Shown: positions 1 to 6,238, counted from the stretch's first letter. The stretch is DNA of 8,667 bases from CALESS01 sp964405455 (GCA_964405455.1 CAYOOA010000088.1:1-8667), one strand, 5' to 3'. Translations and numbers: made by a program. Notes: generated by a model from the sequence alone, not told the origin.

Positions 1-963
1 GGTCTGGCCGGTGACGTGCGGCAGGCGGCGCAGCCACCAGACGTGGTGCAGGCGGATATCCCCATTGCCCCAGTCGGCGCAGGTGACGCTGCGCGGCGCG
101 CCGCTTAAATCCGGGTAGTGCAGCCAGGTATCGCAGCGGCTGGGGACCGGGCGCGGGTTGCCCCAGTCGTAATCGCTCTGCGAGTTGGGGGCGTAGTGGA
201 TCGAGCCGACCTCGGCCTGGCCGGGATTTTGCTGGTCGTAGCGCTCAAAACGCTCGAACAGGTTGGCCTCGCCGCTCTTGAAGCGGTAGACCCGGCGCAG
301 GGTATCCTCGGCGCGGTGGCCGAAGGATTCGAGCATCTCACCCACGCCGCGCTCCGGGTTGAAGCCCATCAGCACGTAGCGGCGCGTGCCGTGGTTGGCG
401 CCGGCCAGGGCGGGGGAGTTGCAGGTGAAGGCGCCCGGCCCGGCCATGCGGCTCTCGTAAAATCCGCCGTAGGGGAAGGCAAACATCCACACTTCGTCAA
501 TCTCGCCGGAGCTGACCCGGGCGGGGATGTTGAAGTCGGTCAAAATCCGGTTGTAATCCGCCAGGTCGGGGTCGTGGGCGGGCGCGGTATGGCGCAGCAC
601 CGCCAGTAGTTCATCCGGGGTGTACTGGTAGCCGTCCGCCTTGCGCGGGATGGCGTCCACCTCGAGCGTGTCGGCAACATGATAGCTGGCGAACCCACCG
701 GAGCAGTCCGCCAGGGTGGCGGCGTAAGCCTGGGCCAACAGGACGGGCGAACTCCAGCCCATCACCTCCAGCAGCGGGCGGCCGCCCTCGGAGGGGATGC
801 GCGGGTTGTAGATGATGAGCAGCACCGCCCGCTCCAACGGTGGGGGCTGGACGGGCGGCTGCGGGGTGGGTTCAGGATTGGGGGGCAGGGGAATGCTGCG
901 GGTCGGGTTGAACAGGCCGTACAGCCAGTCCAGGAACTTTTGCAGCCAGGTTTTTTCGGGCAT
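1..963 (-). CDS. Conserved protein of unknown function, C-terminus cut by window edge
   Basis: This frame is open from an ATG at 963-961 to the left edge, giving 321 residues without a stop, so the protein is partial. I do not recognise a named function. Residues 1-20 form a short amphipathic stretch rich in Trp, Leu and Phe. Residues 25-43 are a proline-rich linker. From about 45 on it is a compact globular domain containing IIYNPRIPSEGG (50-61), FAFPYGGFYESRMAGPGAF (161-179), GFNPERGVGEMLESFGHR (200-217), HYAPNS (256-261) and SRCDTW (275-280). The density of conserved-looking Gly, Pro, Trp and His matches a widespread hypothetical family I recall only vaguely. E209, E212, H216 and E219 could line one face of a metal-binding helix, but that is speculation. 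There is no clear signal peptide. It starts 7 nt after the sigma-factor stop with no visible Shine-Dalgarno, so translation is probably coupled to the sigma gene. Confidence 0.8.
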   Translation of the reverse strand, partial: MPEKTWLQKFLDWLYGLFNPTRSIPLPPNPEPTPQPPVQPPPLERAVLLIIYNPRIPSEGGRPLLEVMGWSSPVLLAQAYAATLADCSGGFASYHVADTLEVDAIPRKADGYQYTPDELLAVLRHTAPAHDPDLADYNRILTDFNIPARVSSGEIDEVWMFAFPYGGFYESRMAGPGAFTCNSPALAGANHGTRRYVLMGFNPERGVGEMLESFGHRAEDTLRRVYRFKSGEANLFERFERYDQQNPGQAEVGSIHYAPNSQSDYDWGNPRPVPSRCDTWLHYPDLSGAPRSVTCADWGNGDIRLHHVWWLRRLPHVTGQT

Positions 964-970
964 GGCGGGC

Positions 971-2164
971 TCAGCCCAGGTATTCGCGCAGTTGGCGGGC
1001 GCGCCGCGGATGGCGCAGGCGGCGCAGGGCCTTGCTTTCGATCTGGCGGATGCGTTCGCGGGTCAGGCCGAACTTCTGGCCGACCTCCTCCAGGGTGTAG
1101 ACGCGGCCGTTTTCCAGTCCAAAGCGCAAGCGCAGGATGCGCGCCTCGCGCGGGGGCAGGGTTTCCAGCACGTCGCGGATTTTTTCCGTCAATAACTTGG
1201 AGTAGGCACTCTGGATGGGGGTGGGGGTCACCTGGTCTTCAACGAACTGGCCGAGCTCCGAATCCTCTTCGTCCTCGTTGATCGGGCTTTCCAGGGAAAG
1301 CGGCAACCAGGAAACACGCAGCATCCAGTCCACTTTGCTGGCCGGGACGCCCAGCGCCTCGCCCAGTTCTTCGTTGGTCGGGGCGCGGCCGAGTTTTTGC
1401 TCCAGCTCGTGCGTCTGGCGGTAGAGGATGCGGATGCGGTCCACCATGTGGACGGGCACGCGGATGGTGCGGCCCTGGTCGGCGATGGCGCGGGTGATGG
1501 TCTGGCGGATCCACCAGGTGGCATAGGTGGAGAAGCGGAAGCCGCGCTGGTATTCGTACTTTTCCACGGCCTTCATCAGGCCCAGGTTGCCCTCCTGGAT
1601 CAGGTCCAGGAAGGGAACGCCGCGCCCGATGTAACGCTTGGCGACTGAAACCACCAGGCGGGTGTTGGCCTTGATGAGGTGTTCGCGGGCCTGCCTGCCG
1701 TCCGCCACCAGACGCTCGAGTTCGGCGCGGCGGGCAGCCGGGGTGCGGCCGTTGGTATGGCAGAGCTCAGCCTTGGCGGCCTTGCCGGCCTCAATGCGCT
1801 TTGCCAGGTCCTGCTCCTCTTCCATGTTGAGCAGCGGGACGCGGGACATTTCTTTCAGGTACAGTCCGATGGTATCGTCGGTGGAGATGGGATCCAGGTT
1901 GGCCAGGGTATCACTGCTGTCATCATCCAGCAGGTCGTCGGCTTCCTCTTCGATGTAGAGGTCCGCGCCGGGTTCCTGGTCGAGGATTTCAATTCCCTGG
2001 CGGCGCAGGAGGGTGAGGAATGTTTCACGCCGCTCAGCATCCCGGCTGACATCCGGGTCGATCTCGAAGAGATCTTCGGTGGTTAAATAGCCCTGAACGT
2101 CCGCTTTTTCAAGCAGCATGCTCAGAATCTCAATACTGCGTTTGCGCCTGCCCGGATTAGCCAA
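971..2164 (-). CDS. RNA polymerase sigma factor, RpoD/SigA family
   Basis: This 397-residue sigma-70 protein directs RNA polymerase to promoters. Residues 1-90 resemble region 1.1 (VQGYLTTEDLFEI, then an acidic run at 71-84). Region 1.2 is at about 94-128 (DDTIGLYLKEMSRVPLL). Region 2 is at about 162-235 and nearly canonical: NTRLVVSVAKRYIGRG, FLDLIQEGNLGLMKAVEKY, FSTYATWWIRQTITRAIAD. Region 3 follows (VPVHM, then PLSLESPI and ELGQFVED). Region 4 ends the protein with the -35 helix-turn-helix (358-383, GLTRERIRQIESKALRRLR). The -10 reading segment keeps the housekeeping pattern, so consensus-like promoters are expected targets. It may be the primary sigma or a close group 2 paralogue; Chloroflexota often carry several. 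The start is TTG (2164-2162): GGAGGAGGGG lies at 2178-2169 and an in-frame TGA (2167-2165) rules out anything longer. The next in-frame ATG is residue 16. It lies 42 nt after the YceD gene. Confidence 0.96.
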   Translation of the reverse strand: MANPGRRKRSIEILSMLLEKADVQGYLTTEDLFEIDPDVSRDAERRETFLTLLRRQGIEILDQEPGADLYIEEEADDLLDDDSSDTLANLDPISTDDTIGLYLKEMSRVPLLNMEEEQDLAKRIEAGKAAKAELCHTNGRTPAARRAELERLVADGRQAREHLIKANTRLVVSVAKRYIGRGVPFLDLIQEGNLGLMKAVEKYEYQRGFRFSTYATWWIRQTITRAIADQGRTIRVPVHMVDRIRILYRQTHELEQKLGRAPTNEELGEALGVPASKVDWMLRVSWLPLSLESPINEDEEDSELGQFVEDQVTPTPIQSAYSKLLTEKIRDVLETLPPREARILRLRFGLENGRVYTLEEVGQKFGLTRERIRQIESKALRRLRHPRRARQLREYLG

Positions 2165-2168
2165 TCAA

Positions 2169-2178
2169 CCCCTCCTCC
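2169..2178 (-). promoter_or_regulatory. Strong ribosome binding site deciding the TTG start of the sigma gene
   Basis: On the minus strand GGAGGAGGGG occupies 2178-2169, and the GGAGG core sits 9 nt before the TTG at 2164. Upstream in frame is a TGA at 2167-2165. The unusual start codon is therefore well supported. Confidence 0.8.
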
Positions 2179-2206
2179 ATTCAGCGCCGACCTGCGGCGC
2201 ACTGGC

Positions 2207-2701
2207 CTAGGAAACGTGCTCGCACACGTTCAGGTTCAGGTTTTCGCCGCACACGCTGCACAGGCCCTTGCAATCCGGCTTGCACAGCGGGCTGATCGGT
2301 ACTTCGACCAGCAAATATTCGCGCACCAGCCATTCCAGGTCAATATTACCGTCCTCGGGGACGAGCAAATTGGAATCGGAAGTGGAACGGGTGCTGAAGG
2401 CATACAACTCGCTGAACTGGGTATGTAGATCTATCTCACATTCGGAAAGACAGCGGACACATACGGCTTGCGTGCGCCCGCCAAATTCACCCTCAAAGAA
2501 GAGCCCCTGCGGCGTACGGTTGATGCGTACCGCGCCGCGAAAATCTTTTACCTCCAGCAAGTCGCCCGCCTCCAGCGGCGAAACGCCCTTGGGGGTCAGG
2601 CGGATTTCGGGAAATTCGAAGTGAATATCCCGGCTGTAACCGATGTTCTGGTTCAGCATGAATCCGATGTTAATCCGCAGGGGGTGGCGAGGAAGGCTCA
2701 C
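2207..2701 (-). CDS. YceD/DUF177 family zinc-binding protein
   Basis: This 164-residue protein belongs to the YceD (DUF177) family, which in bacteria and plastids is linked to 23S rRNA accumulation and usually sits before rpmF (ribosomal protein L32). What is seen: an N-terminal beta-rich part with INIGFMLNQNIGYSRDI (10-26), the typical DFRGAVRINRTPQGLFFEG segment (53-71), a CVRC pair (81-84), and the C-terminal signature C140, C144, C148, C151 in CKPDCKGLCSVCGENLN. These cysteines probably bind zinc. The protein ends just after C160 and so lacks the short tail (usually a DPRLA-like segment) that most members have. I tried the other frames past the stop and found no continuation, so this is a natural short end rather than a frameshift. 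The start is GTG (2701-2699); the internal Met15 would cut into the conserved NIGF segment. No good Shine-Dalgarno is visible. First gene of the operon; no rpmF follows. Confidence 0.9.
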   Translation of the reverse strand: MSLPRHPLRINIGFMLNQNIGYSRDIHFEFPEIRLTPKGVSPLEAGDLLEVKDFRGAVRINRTPQGLFFEGEFGGRTQAVCVRCLSECEIDLHTQFSELYAFSTRSTSDSNLLVPEDGNIDLEWLVREYLLVEVPISPLCKPDCKGLCSVCGENLNLNVCEHVS

Positions 2702-2794
2702 TGGATAATTGTTAAGGCTTACAGGTATAATAGGAGGTATGGTTGCGCCTGAATCTTATATGTAGAAGATACCGGTAGGGGGCTCCCGTGAAAC

Positions 2795-2823
2795 ATTATA
2801 GCACAGGCTTTTAATCTCGTCAA
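2795..2823 (-). promoter_or_regulatory. Sigma-70 promoter of the yceD-sigma operon
   Basis: On the minus strand TTGACG (2823-2818) is followed by a 17-nt spacer and TATAAT (2800-2795). This is 5 of 6 and 6 of 6 matches to the consensus at ideal spacing. Transcription should begin near 2788 and leave a leader of about 87 nt before the GTG at 2701. In the leader I see only a weak hairpin (ATCTT/AAGAT) and no known riboswitch. Confidence 0.82.
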
Positions 2824-2861
2824 GTATTTATGATTAATATGATAAAAAAGGAAAATATTCT

Positions 2862-3476
2862 GTGACAGACTTGCTCATCGCCACCACCAACCCCGGCAAG
2901 ATCGTCGAAATCCAGGACCTGCTTGAGGGGCTGCCCTTCCGCCTGCACCTGCCGGCTGACCTGGGCATCCGGCTGCACGTGGAGGAAACCGGTCGGACCT
3001 ACGCCGAGAACGCCGCCCTCAAGGCGCAGGCCTACTTCCAGGCCAGCCTGGCAGCGGGCAAGGCCGGTGGGATGCTGACCCTGGCGGATGACTCCGGGCT
3101 GGAAGTGGCGGCGCTGGGCGGCGCGCCGGGGCTGCATTCGGCGCGCTACTCCCCCCGGCCGGGGGCCAAAGATGCCGACCGGCGTGCCCTGCTGCTGGCC
3201 AACCTGGCGGATCAACCGCGGCCCTGGCTGGCGCGCTTTGTTTGCGCCGTGGCGGTGGCCGCTCCCGGGCGGGAGGTGCAGCTGGCCTTTGGCGAATGCC
3301 CGGGGGAGATCCTGCCGGAGGAGCGCGGCTCCAACGGCTTTGGCTACGACCCGATCTTCTACCTGGCCGGGTTGGGCCGGACGATGGCCGAGCTGACCCG
3401 GGCGGAGAAGAACACCCTCAGCCACCGGGCCCGGGCGGTGCATGCCGCGCTGCCGATTTTAAAAAAATATTTGTAG
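2862..3476 (+). CDS. rdgB: Non-canonical purine NTP pyrophosphatase (RdgB/HAM1 family)
   Basis: This 204-residue cytosolic enzyme hydrolyses dITP, ITP and XTP to the monophosphate and pyrophosphate, keeping deaminated purines out of DNA and RNA. The family signatures are all present: ATTNPGK at 7-13 (substrate-binding loop with the conserved Asn10 and Lys13), ADDSGLEV at 75-82 with the Asp pair that binds magnesium, GAPGLHSARYS at 87-97, GFGYDPIF at 159-166, and NTLSHRARA near 184-192, where Ser-His-Arg contacts the base. The length is normal for the family. The start is GTG at 2862 with an AAGGAAA ribosome site (2848-2854) 7 nt upstream; there is no earlier in-frame option matching the family start. 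It is divergent from the yceD operon across 160 AT-rich bases. I could not identify a convincing promoter on its own strand. Confidence 0.96.
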   Translation: MTDLLIATTNPGKIVEIQDLLEGLPFRLHLPADLGIRLHVEETGRTYAENAALKAQAYFQASLAAGKAGGMLTLADDSGLEVAALGGAPGLHSARYSPRPGAKDADRRALLLANLADQPRPWLARFVCAVAVAAPGREVQLAFGECPGEILPEERGSNGFGYDPIFYLAGLGRTMAELTRAEKNTLSHRARAVHAALPILKKYL

Positions 3477-3513
3477 ATCTTATACCGCGGCATATCGTGT
3501 ACCCTTCGGGTAA

Positions 3514-3533
3514 GACGCGGAGAACGCTAAGAA
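3514..3533 (+). repeat. Left arm of imperfect inverted repeat (ACGCGGAG type)
   Basis: ACGCGGAGAACGCTAAG begins at 3515. Against the reverse complement of the right arm (3644-3662) the first 8 bases match exactly, and about 14 of 20 match overall. It resembles short G+C-rich intergenic elements that I recall from many environmental bacterial genomes. Confidence 0.55.
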
Positions 3534-3643
3534 ATTTGAGTGTAAAAATTCTCATCTATTTCGCAAAAGCGTTATACAATTCCGAACTCTTTTGTGGTTA
3601 AATTAATGGGCGTTTTCATATTTTCAGGAAGATTTACCAAGTT

Positions 3644-3674
3644 GTGCTCCGTGTCCTCCGCGTTTCCGCGGTTA
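3644..3674 (-). repeat. Right arm of inverted repeat: three 9-bp phased units
   Basis: Read on the minus strand this is three consecutive 9-base units, CCGCGGAAA, CGCGGAGGA and CACGGAGCA. It faces the arm at 3514-3533 about 110 bases away. It ends just upstream of the ribosome site of the next gene, so it would lie in that gene's leader if transcription starts further upstream. Confidence 0.6.
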
Positions 3675-3695
3675 ATATTCTGAACGTGAGGAAAC

Positions 3696-5072
3696 ATGTC
3701 CATCTTCGATCGCCAACGGTTGGATAATTCCACCTTCAAGCTGGATATTGAACGCATGCGGCGGGGGTGGTACACCGACAAGTACTTCACCAACATTGCC
3801 ACCATGCTCACCATCCTGGGGGAGCAGGGCTACCAGTACGCCGGCCGCCATCCGCACCTGCCGGCCGGCATTCCGCTGGAAAAAATTACCACCGGCGAGC
3901 TGGAGGTGGAAATGCAGTGGTTCACCCGCCGTCCCGGCAAGACGATCGTGGTCGGTGTGGATAAATCCCTGGCGATGCTGCGCCACTGCACCGGCTACTG
4001 CGCCGACAACCTTTCCGAAGACGTGCAAGCCTGCTCGGACATCCGGTTTATCGATACCGCCGACCAATTGCAGGTCTGGGCGGTGCAGGACGGCAGCGTG
4101 GTGGAGTACAACGGCAACCCGCTGGAGGTGCAGCCGGTGCTGCGGGTGCGCGGCCGCTACCGCGACTTTGCCCACCTGGAGACCCCCACCCTGGGCATCC
4201 TGACCCGCTCCAGCCGGGTGGCCACCAACGTGTACGAGACAATTGTGGCTGCCCACGGCAAGCCGCTGCTCTTCTTCCCGGCCCGCTTTGACCTGCACGA
4301 AGCCCAGGCCGCCGACGGTTACGCCTACTCCATTGCCGTCCAGCGCTACAACCTGGATTATTCCAGCACCCTGGGGCCGTTCGTTTCCACGGATGCGCAG
4401 GGCGACTGGTGGGGCGGCCAGGGCGGCGGAACGGTGGCCCATTCGGCCATCGCCTGCTTCTTCGGCGATACCGCCGAGGCGATGCTGGCTTTCTCTCAAA
4501 CCCTGCCGGCGGATATCGTCCGGATTGCCCTGGTGGATTTCAACAATGATTGTGTAACCGACGCCCTGCAGGTCTGCCGGGCCATGTTTGAGCGCTACCA
4601 GGCCCTGCTGGCGGCCGGCCAGCCGGAAGAGGCAGCCCGCTACCGCCTGTTCGGCGTGCGTTTGGATACCTCGGGCAGCCTGCGGGATGTGAGCGTGCCC
4701 CCGCTGGGCGACCCGGCCCTGGATATGGGCGTCACGCCGCGCCTGGTGTTCAACGTCCGCCAGGCGCTGGATGAAGCGTGGACGGCCTGGAACCTGCCCG
4801 CCGGGATCCAACCACTGGCCCGCCAGTACTGCCGGGAGGTCAAGCTGGTGGTTTCGGGCGGCTTCAACACCGAAAAAATCACCCGCTTTGAAAGCCTGGG
4901 TGTGCCGGTGGATATTTACGCCGTGGGCTCCTCGCTGTTCGACAACCACGGCCCGCGGGTGACAGATTACACCGCCGACGTGGTGCGGGTGAAGATCGAC
5001 GGCCAATGGGTGGATATGGCCAAGGTTGGCCGCCGCCCGCTGGATAACCCGGACCTGGAACGGGTGTGGTAG
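3696..5072 (+). CDS. Nicotinate phosphoribosyltransferase family protein
   Basis: This 458-residue cytosolic protein belongs to the nicotinate phosphoribosyltransferase (NAPRTase) family, which couples nicotinate and PRPP to give nicotinate mononucleotide in NAD salvage. Supporting segments are GWYTDKYF (24-31), LETPTLGILTRSSRVATN (161-178), GTVAHSAI (245-252, with the His in the loop of archaeal-type enzymes), IALVDFNND (277-285), and the phosphate-binding barrel end VVSGGFNTEKI (385-395) followed by VPVDIYAVGSSL (403-414). It closes with YTADVVRVK (425-433) and KVGR (443-446), as expected. One segment is unusual: where many family members have a GARR-type motif it reads FFPARFDLHEAQ (193-204), so substrate preference may differ. 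The ATG start has GAGG at 3688-3691, 4 nt upstream. It ends at a strong terminator and converges with the osmC-like gene. Confidence 0.88.
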   Translation: MSIFDRQRLDNSTFKLDIERMRRGWYTDKYFTNIATMLTILGEQGYQYAGRHPHLPAGIPLEKITTGELEVEMQWFTRRPGKTIVVGVDKSLAMLRHCTGYCADNLSEDVQACSDIRFIDTADQLQVWAVQDGSVVEYNGNPLEVQPVLRVRGRYRDFAHLETPTLGILTRSSRVATNVYETIVAAHGKPLLFFPARFDLHEAQAADGYAYSIAVQRYNLDYSSTLGPFVSTDAQGDWWGGQGGGTVAHSAIACFFGDTAEAMLAFSQTLPADIVRIALVDFNNDCVTDALQVCRAMFERYQALLAAGQPEEAARYRLFGVRLDTSGSLRDVSVPPLGDPALDMGVTPRLVFNVRQALDEAWTAWNLPAGIQPLARQYCREVKLVVSGGFNTEKITRFESLGVPVDIYAVGSSLFDNHGPRVTDYTADVVRVKIDGQWVDMAKVGRRPLDNPDLERVW

Positions 5073-5100
5073 TTACACATTTGAAAGAAAAAGAAAAAGC

Positions 5101-5130
5101 AAATCCCCCGTGCAGTGTGCGGGGGATTTT
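5101..5130. terminator. Bidirectional intrinsic terminator
   Basis: AAATCCCCCG (5101-5110) and CGGGGGATTT (5120-5129) form a perfect 10-bp stem around a 9-nt loop, followed by one more T. On the minus strand the same stem is followed by a T-rich tract (complement of the A-rich 5084-5100). It can therefore end both the NAPRTase-like gene from the left and the osmC-like gene from the right. Confidence 0.9.
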
Positions 5131-5181
5131 GATTCTACAGGAGAGGGGTTGAACGGGAAGTGAGGGTTTGCCGGTTGCGAA

Positions 5182-5589
5182 TCAGCTTTCCACCACTTCA
5201 AAATCATAGGTGATTTCGGCCGTGGCGCGCAGGGTGGCAGCCACGGAGCAATACTTCTCCTCCGAAAGCTGGATGGCCTGGTCAGCCGCCTTTTCCGTCA
5301 GCCCGGTGCCGTGCAGTTTGTAGTGCAGGTGGATCTTTCGGAAGGTCCAGGGCGGGTCGGAATCCTGCTGGGCGGAGGCGGAAATCTCCAGGCCGGCCAG
5401 GGGCTGGCGCTTTTTGGCCAGGATTTCAACCACATCCACCGCGGTGCAGGCGGCCAATGCCACCAGCATCAGCTCGGAGGGCTTCATGCCCACCCCTTCA
5501 TCCGGGGTGGAGAGAACCACCGAGTGCTGTGTCGAATCAATACCGACGAACTGTTTACCGCCAATCCAGCGGACGGTTGCATTGCTCAT
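5182..5589 (-). CDS. OsmC-family thiol protein (YhfA-like)
   Basis: This 135-residue protein belongs to the OsmC/Ohr superfamily. Members with an active cysteine pair reduce organic hydroperoxides or react with sulfane sulfur; the YhfA-like branch has no settled substrate. Both family cysteines are visible: C48 in KPSELMLVALAACTAVDVV (36-54) and C114 in SEEKYCSVAATL (109-120). The middle segment with PPWTFRKIHLHYKL fits the YhfA-type pattern, and the length is normal for the family. The ATG start at 5589-5587 has AGGAGGTG at 5602-5595, 5 nt upstream, and that site overlaps the TAG stop of the CsoR-family gene (5603-5601). The two are therefore very probably cotranscribed and translationally coupled. 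Being paired with a regulator that keeps two cysteines but lacks the copper His suggests a role in reactive sulfur or oxidant handling, which is inference. Confidence 0.9.
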   Translation of the reverse strand: MSNATVRWIGGKQFVGIDSTQHSVVLSTPDEGVGMKPSELMLVALAACTAVDVVEILAKKRQPLAGLEISASAQQDSDPPWTFRKIHLHYKLHGTGLTEKAADQAIQLSEEKYCSVAATLRATAEITYDFEVVES

Positions 5590-5594
5590 GAAAG

Positions 5595-5602
5595 CACCTC
5601 CT
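5595..5602 (-). promoter_or_regulatory. Ribosome binding site of the osmC-like gene, overlapping the upstream stop
   Basis: AGGAGGTG on the minus strand is a full-strength Shine-Dalgarno 5 nt before the ATG at 5589. It overlaps the stop codon of the preceding gene (5603-5601), which supports coupled expression. Confidence 0.8.
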
Positions 5603-5879
5603 AGGGGTTCTTGTTGATCAGGTTGATGAGCTCCTGCACCATTTCCAGCCGCCTTTGCGGTTCATCCGGGCCGGGGGTGAGCAGGCAATCACTGGCATAC
5701 TGCTCCAGGAAGGCCGCGCTGACGCTTTGCACCGCCGAGCGGATGGCAGTCAGCTGCTGCAGGATTTCGCGGCATTCACGCTCCTCGTTGAGCATGGTTT
5801 GCACACCGCGTACCTGGCCTTCAATCCGGCGCAGGCGGGACATTAACTGCTGTTTGGTTTCTGCGTTTTGAATTTTCAT
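5601..5879 (-). CDS. CsoR/FrmR-family (DUF156) repressor, probably persulfide-sensing CstR type
   Basis: This 92-residue all-helical DNA-binding repressor belongs to the CsoR/RcnR/FrmR/CstR family, whose tetramers leave DNA on binding copper, nickel, formaldehyde or persulfide. The signature RLRRIEGQVRGVQTML lies at 15-30. Copper sensors use Cys-His-Cys. Here C36 (in EREC) and C65 (in ASDC) are present, but the position that matches the His of mycobacterial CsoR is Tyr61 (EQYASDC). Loss of that His with both cysteines kept is the known difference between CstR, which forms a Cys-Cys persulfide bridge, and CsoR. I therefore favour sulfur sensing. I chose the ATG at 5879-5877 because family homology begins there. 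A longer in-frame reading to 6092 would overlap fmdB in another frame and is Pro/Ala-rich shadow. No clear Shine-Dalgarno is visible. It lies 49 nt after fmdB and directly before the osmC-like gene. Confidence 0.88.
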   Translation of the reverse strand: MKIQNAETKQQLMSRLRRIEGQVRGVQTMLNEERECREILQQLTAIRSAVQSVSAAFLEQYASDCLLTPGPDEPQRRLEMVQELINLINKNP

Positions 5880-5912
5880 GACACTGCTGCTTTTCTGGCT
5901 GACACGCAGCCG

Positions 5913-5928
5913 GGCGGGATTAACCGCC
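5913..5928. repeat. Small inverted repeat between fmdB and the repressor gene
   Basis: GGCGG (5913-5917) and CCGCC (5924-5928) flank a 6-nt AT-rich centre, immediately after the fmdB stop. It could be a weak RNA hairpin or part of an operator. With 5-bp arms and no T-tract neither can be claimed. Confidence 0.3.
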
Positions 5929-6135
5929 TCAGGTGAAGCGTCCGCCGCCACCGGATCCGCAGGAGCTGGCGCCGGAAGAGGTCGTTCCACCCAGCGAGGC
6001 AAAGGTGGAAACCCGCTTTTTGGTCTCGGAGGAATGGCAGGCGGGGCACTCCTGGGGTTGGTCGGTCTGGCTGAAGGAGACGCGCTTCTCAAACCGCTCG
6101 CCGCAGGTTTTGCACTCGTATTCGTATAATGGCAT
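5929..6135 (-). CDS. FmdB-family zinc ribbon protein
   Basis: This small 68-residue protein carries the FmdB/CxxC_CXXC_SSSS putative regulatory zinc ribbon. Seen directly: MPLYEYECKTCGERFE at the N-terminus with C8 and C11, then C30 and C33 in QECPACHS, which together make one four-cysteine zinc site. A Gly/Ser-rich tail follows (GASSCGSGGGGRF) with an extra C59, also typical of the family. Despite the name, inherited from formamidase operons, the function is unknown. The ATG is at 6135-6133, and only 3 bases separate it from the run of N, so its ribosome site and promoter cannot be seen. It is the first visible gene of the fmdB/repressor/osmC group; whether another gene precedes it in the gap is unknown. 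Confidence 0.9.
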   Translation of the reverse strand: MPLYEYECKTCGERFEKRVSFSQTDQPQECPACHSSETKKRVSTFASLGGTTSSGASSCGSGGGGRFT

Positions 6136-6138
6136 GGA

Positions 6139-6238
6139 NNNNNNNNNNNNNNNNNNNNNNNNNNNNNNNNNNNNNNNNNNNNNNNNNNNNNNNNNNNNNN
6201 NNNNNNNNNNNNNNNNNNNNNNNNNNNNNNNNNNNNNN
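6139..6238. other. Assembly gap of 100 N
   Basis: Exactly 100 undetermined bases, the usual scaffolding placeholder, so the true size is unknown. It hides the divergent promoter region between fmdB and the oxidoreductase gene, the start codon of the latter, and possibly the repressor's operator. Confidence 0.97.

Larger units (their letters stand above)
3477..3695. other. Intergenic spacer between rdgB and the NAPRTase-like gene
   Basis: These 219 bases hold no plausible gene. The centre (about 3530-3640) is clearly AT-richer than the flanking genes and sits between two repeat arms listed separately. A small hairpin, TACCC/GGGTA with a TTC loop, lies at 3500-3512 but has no T-tract, so it is not a convincing terminator. 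No consensus promoter was found for the downstream gene. Confidence 0.6.

Noticed and set aside
2207..2240. Frameshift at the end of the yceD gene explaining the short C-terminus
   Set aside because: None of the alternative frames past the TAG gives the expected tail, and the cysteine motif is complete.
2726..2765. Plus-strand TATAAT, AGGAGG and a 9-codon frame that might be a leader peptide
   Set aside because: The TATAAT is only 7 bases before the ATG, so the ribosome site would not be transcribed, and no good -35 box is found at the right spacing.
2820..3443. 207-residue minus-strand frame opposite rdgB
   Set aside because: Antisense shadow; its start would lie inside the rdgB 3' end and it has no domain features.
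3672..5006. 444-residue minus-strand open frame opposite the NAPRTase-like gene
   Set aside because: Composition is Gly/His/Ala/Val-rich without motifs, and the plus strand carries the convincing family signatures.
5880..6092. N-terminal extension of the CsoR-family repressor by 71 residues
   Set aside because: It is Pro/Ala/Arg-rich, unlike any family member, and overlaps the fmdB gene in another frame; homology starts at the ATG at 5879.
5933..6238. Reading of the oxidoreductase frame leftward through the N run to 5933
   Set aside because: The gap length is a placeholder, so the frame is not preserved, and the bases left of it are the antisense of the fmdB gene.
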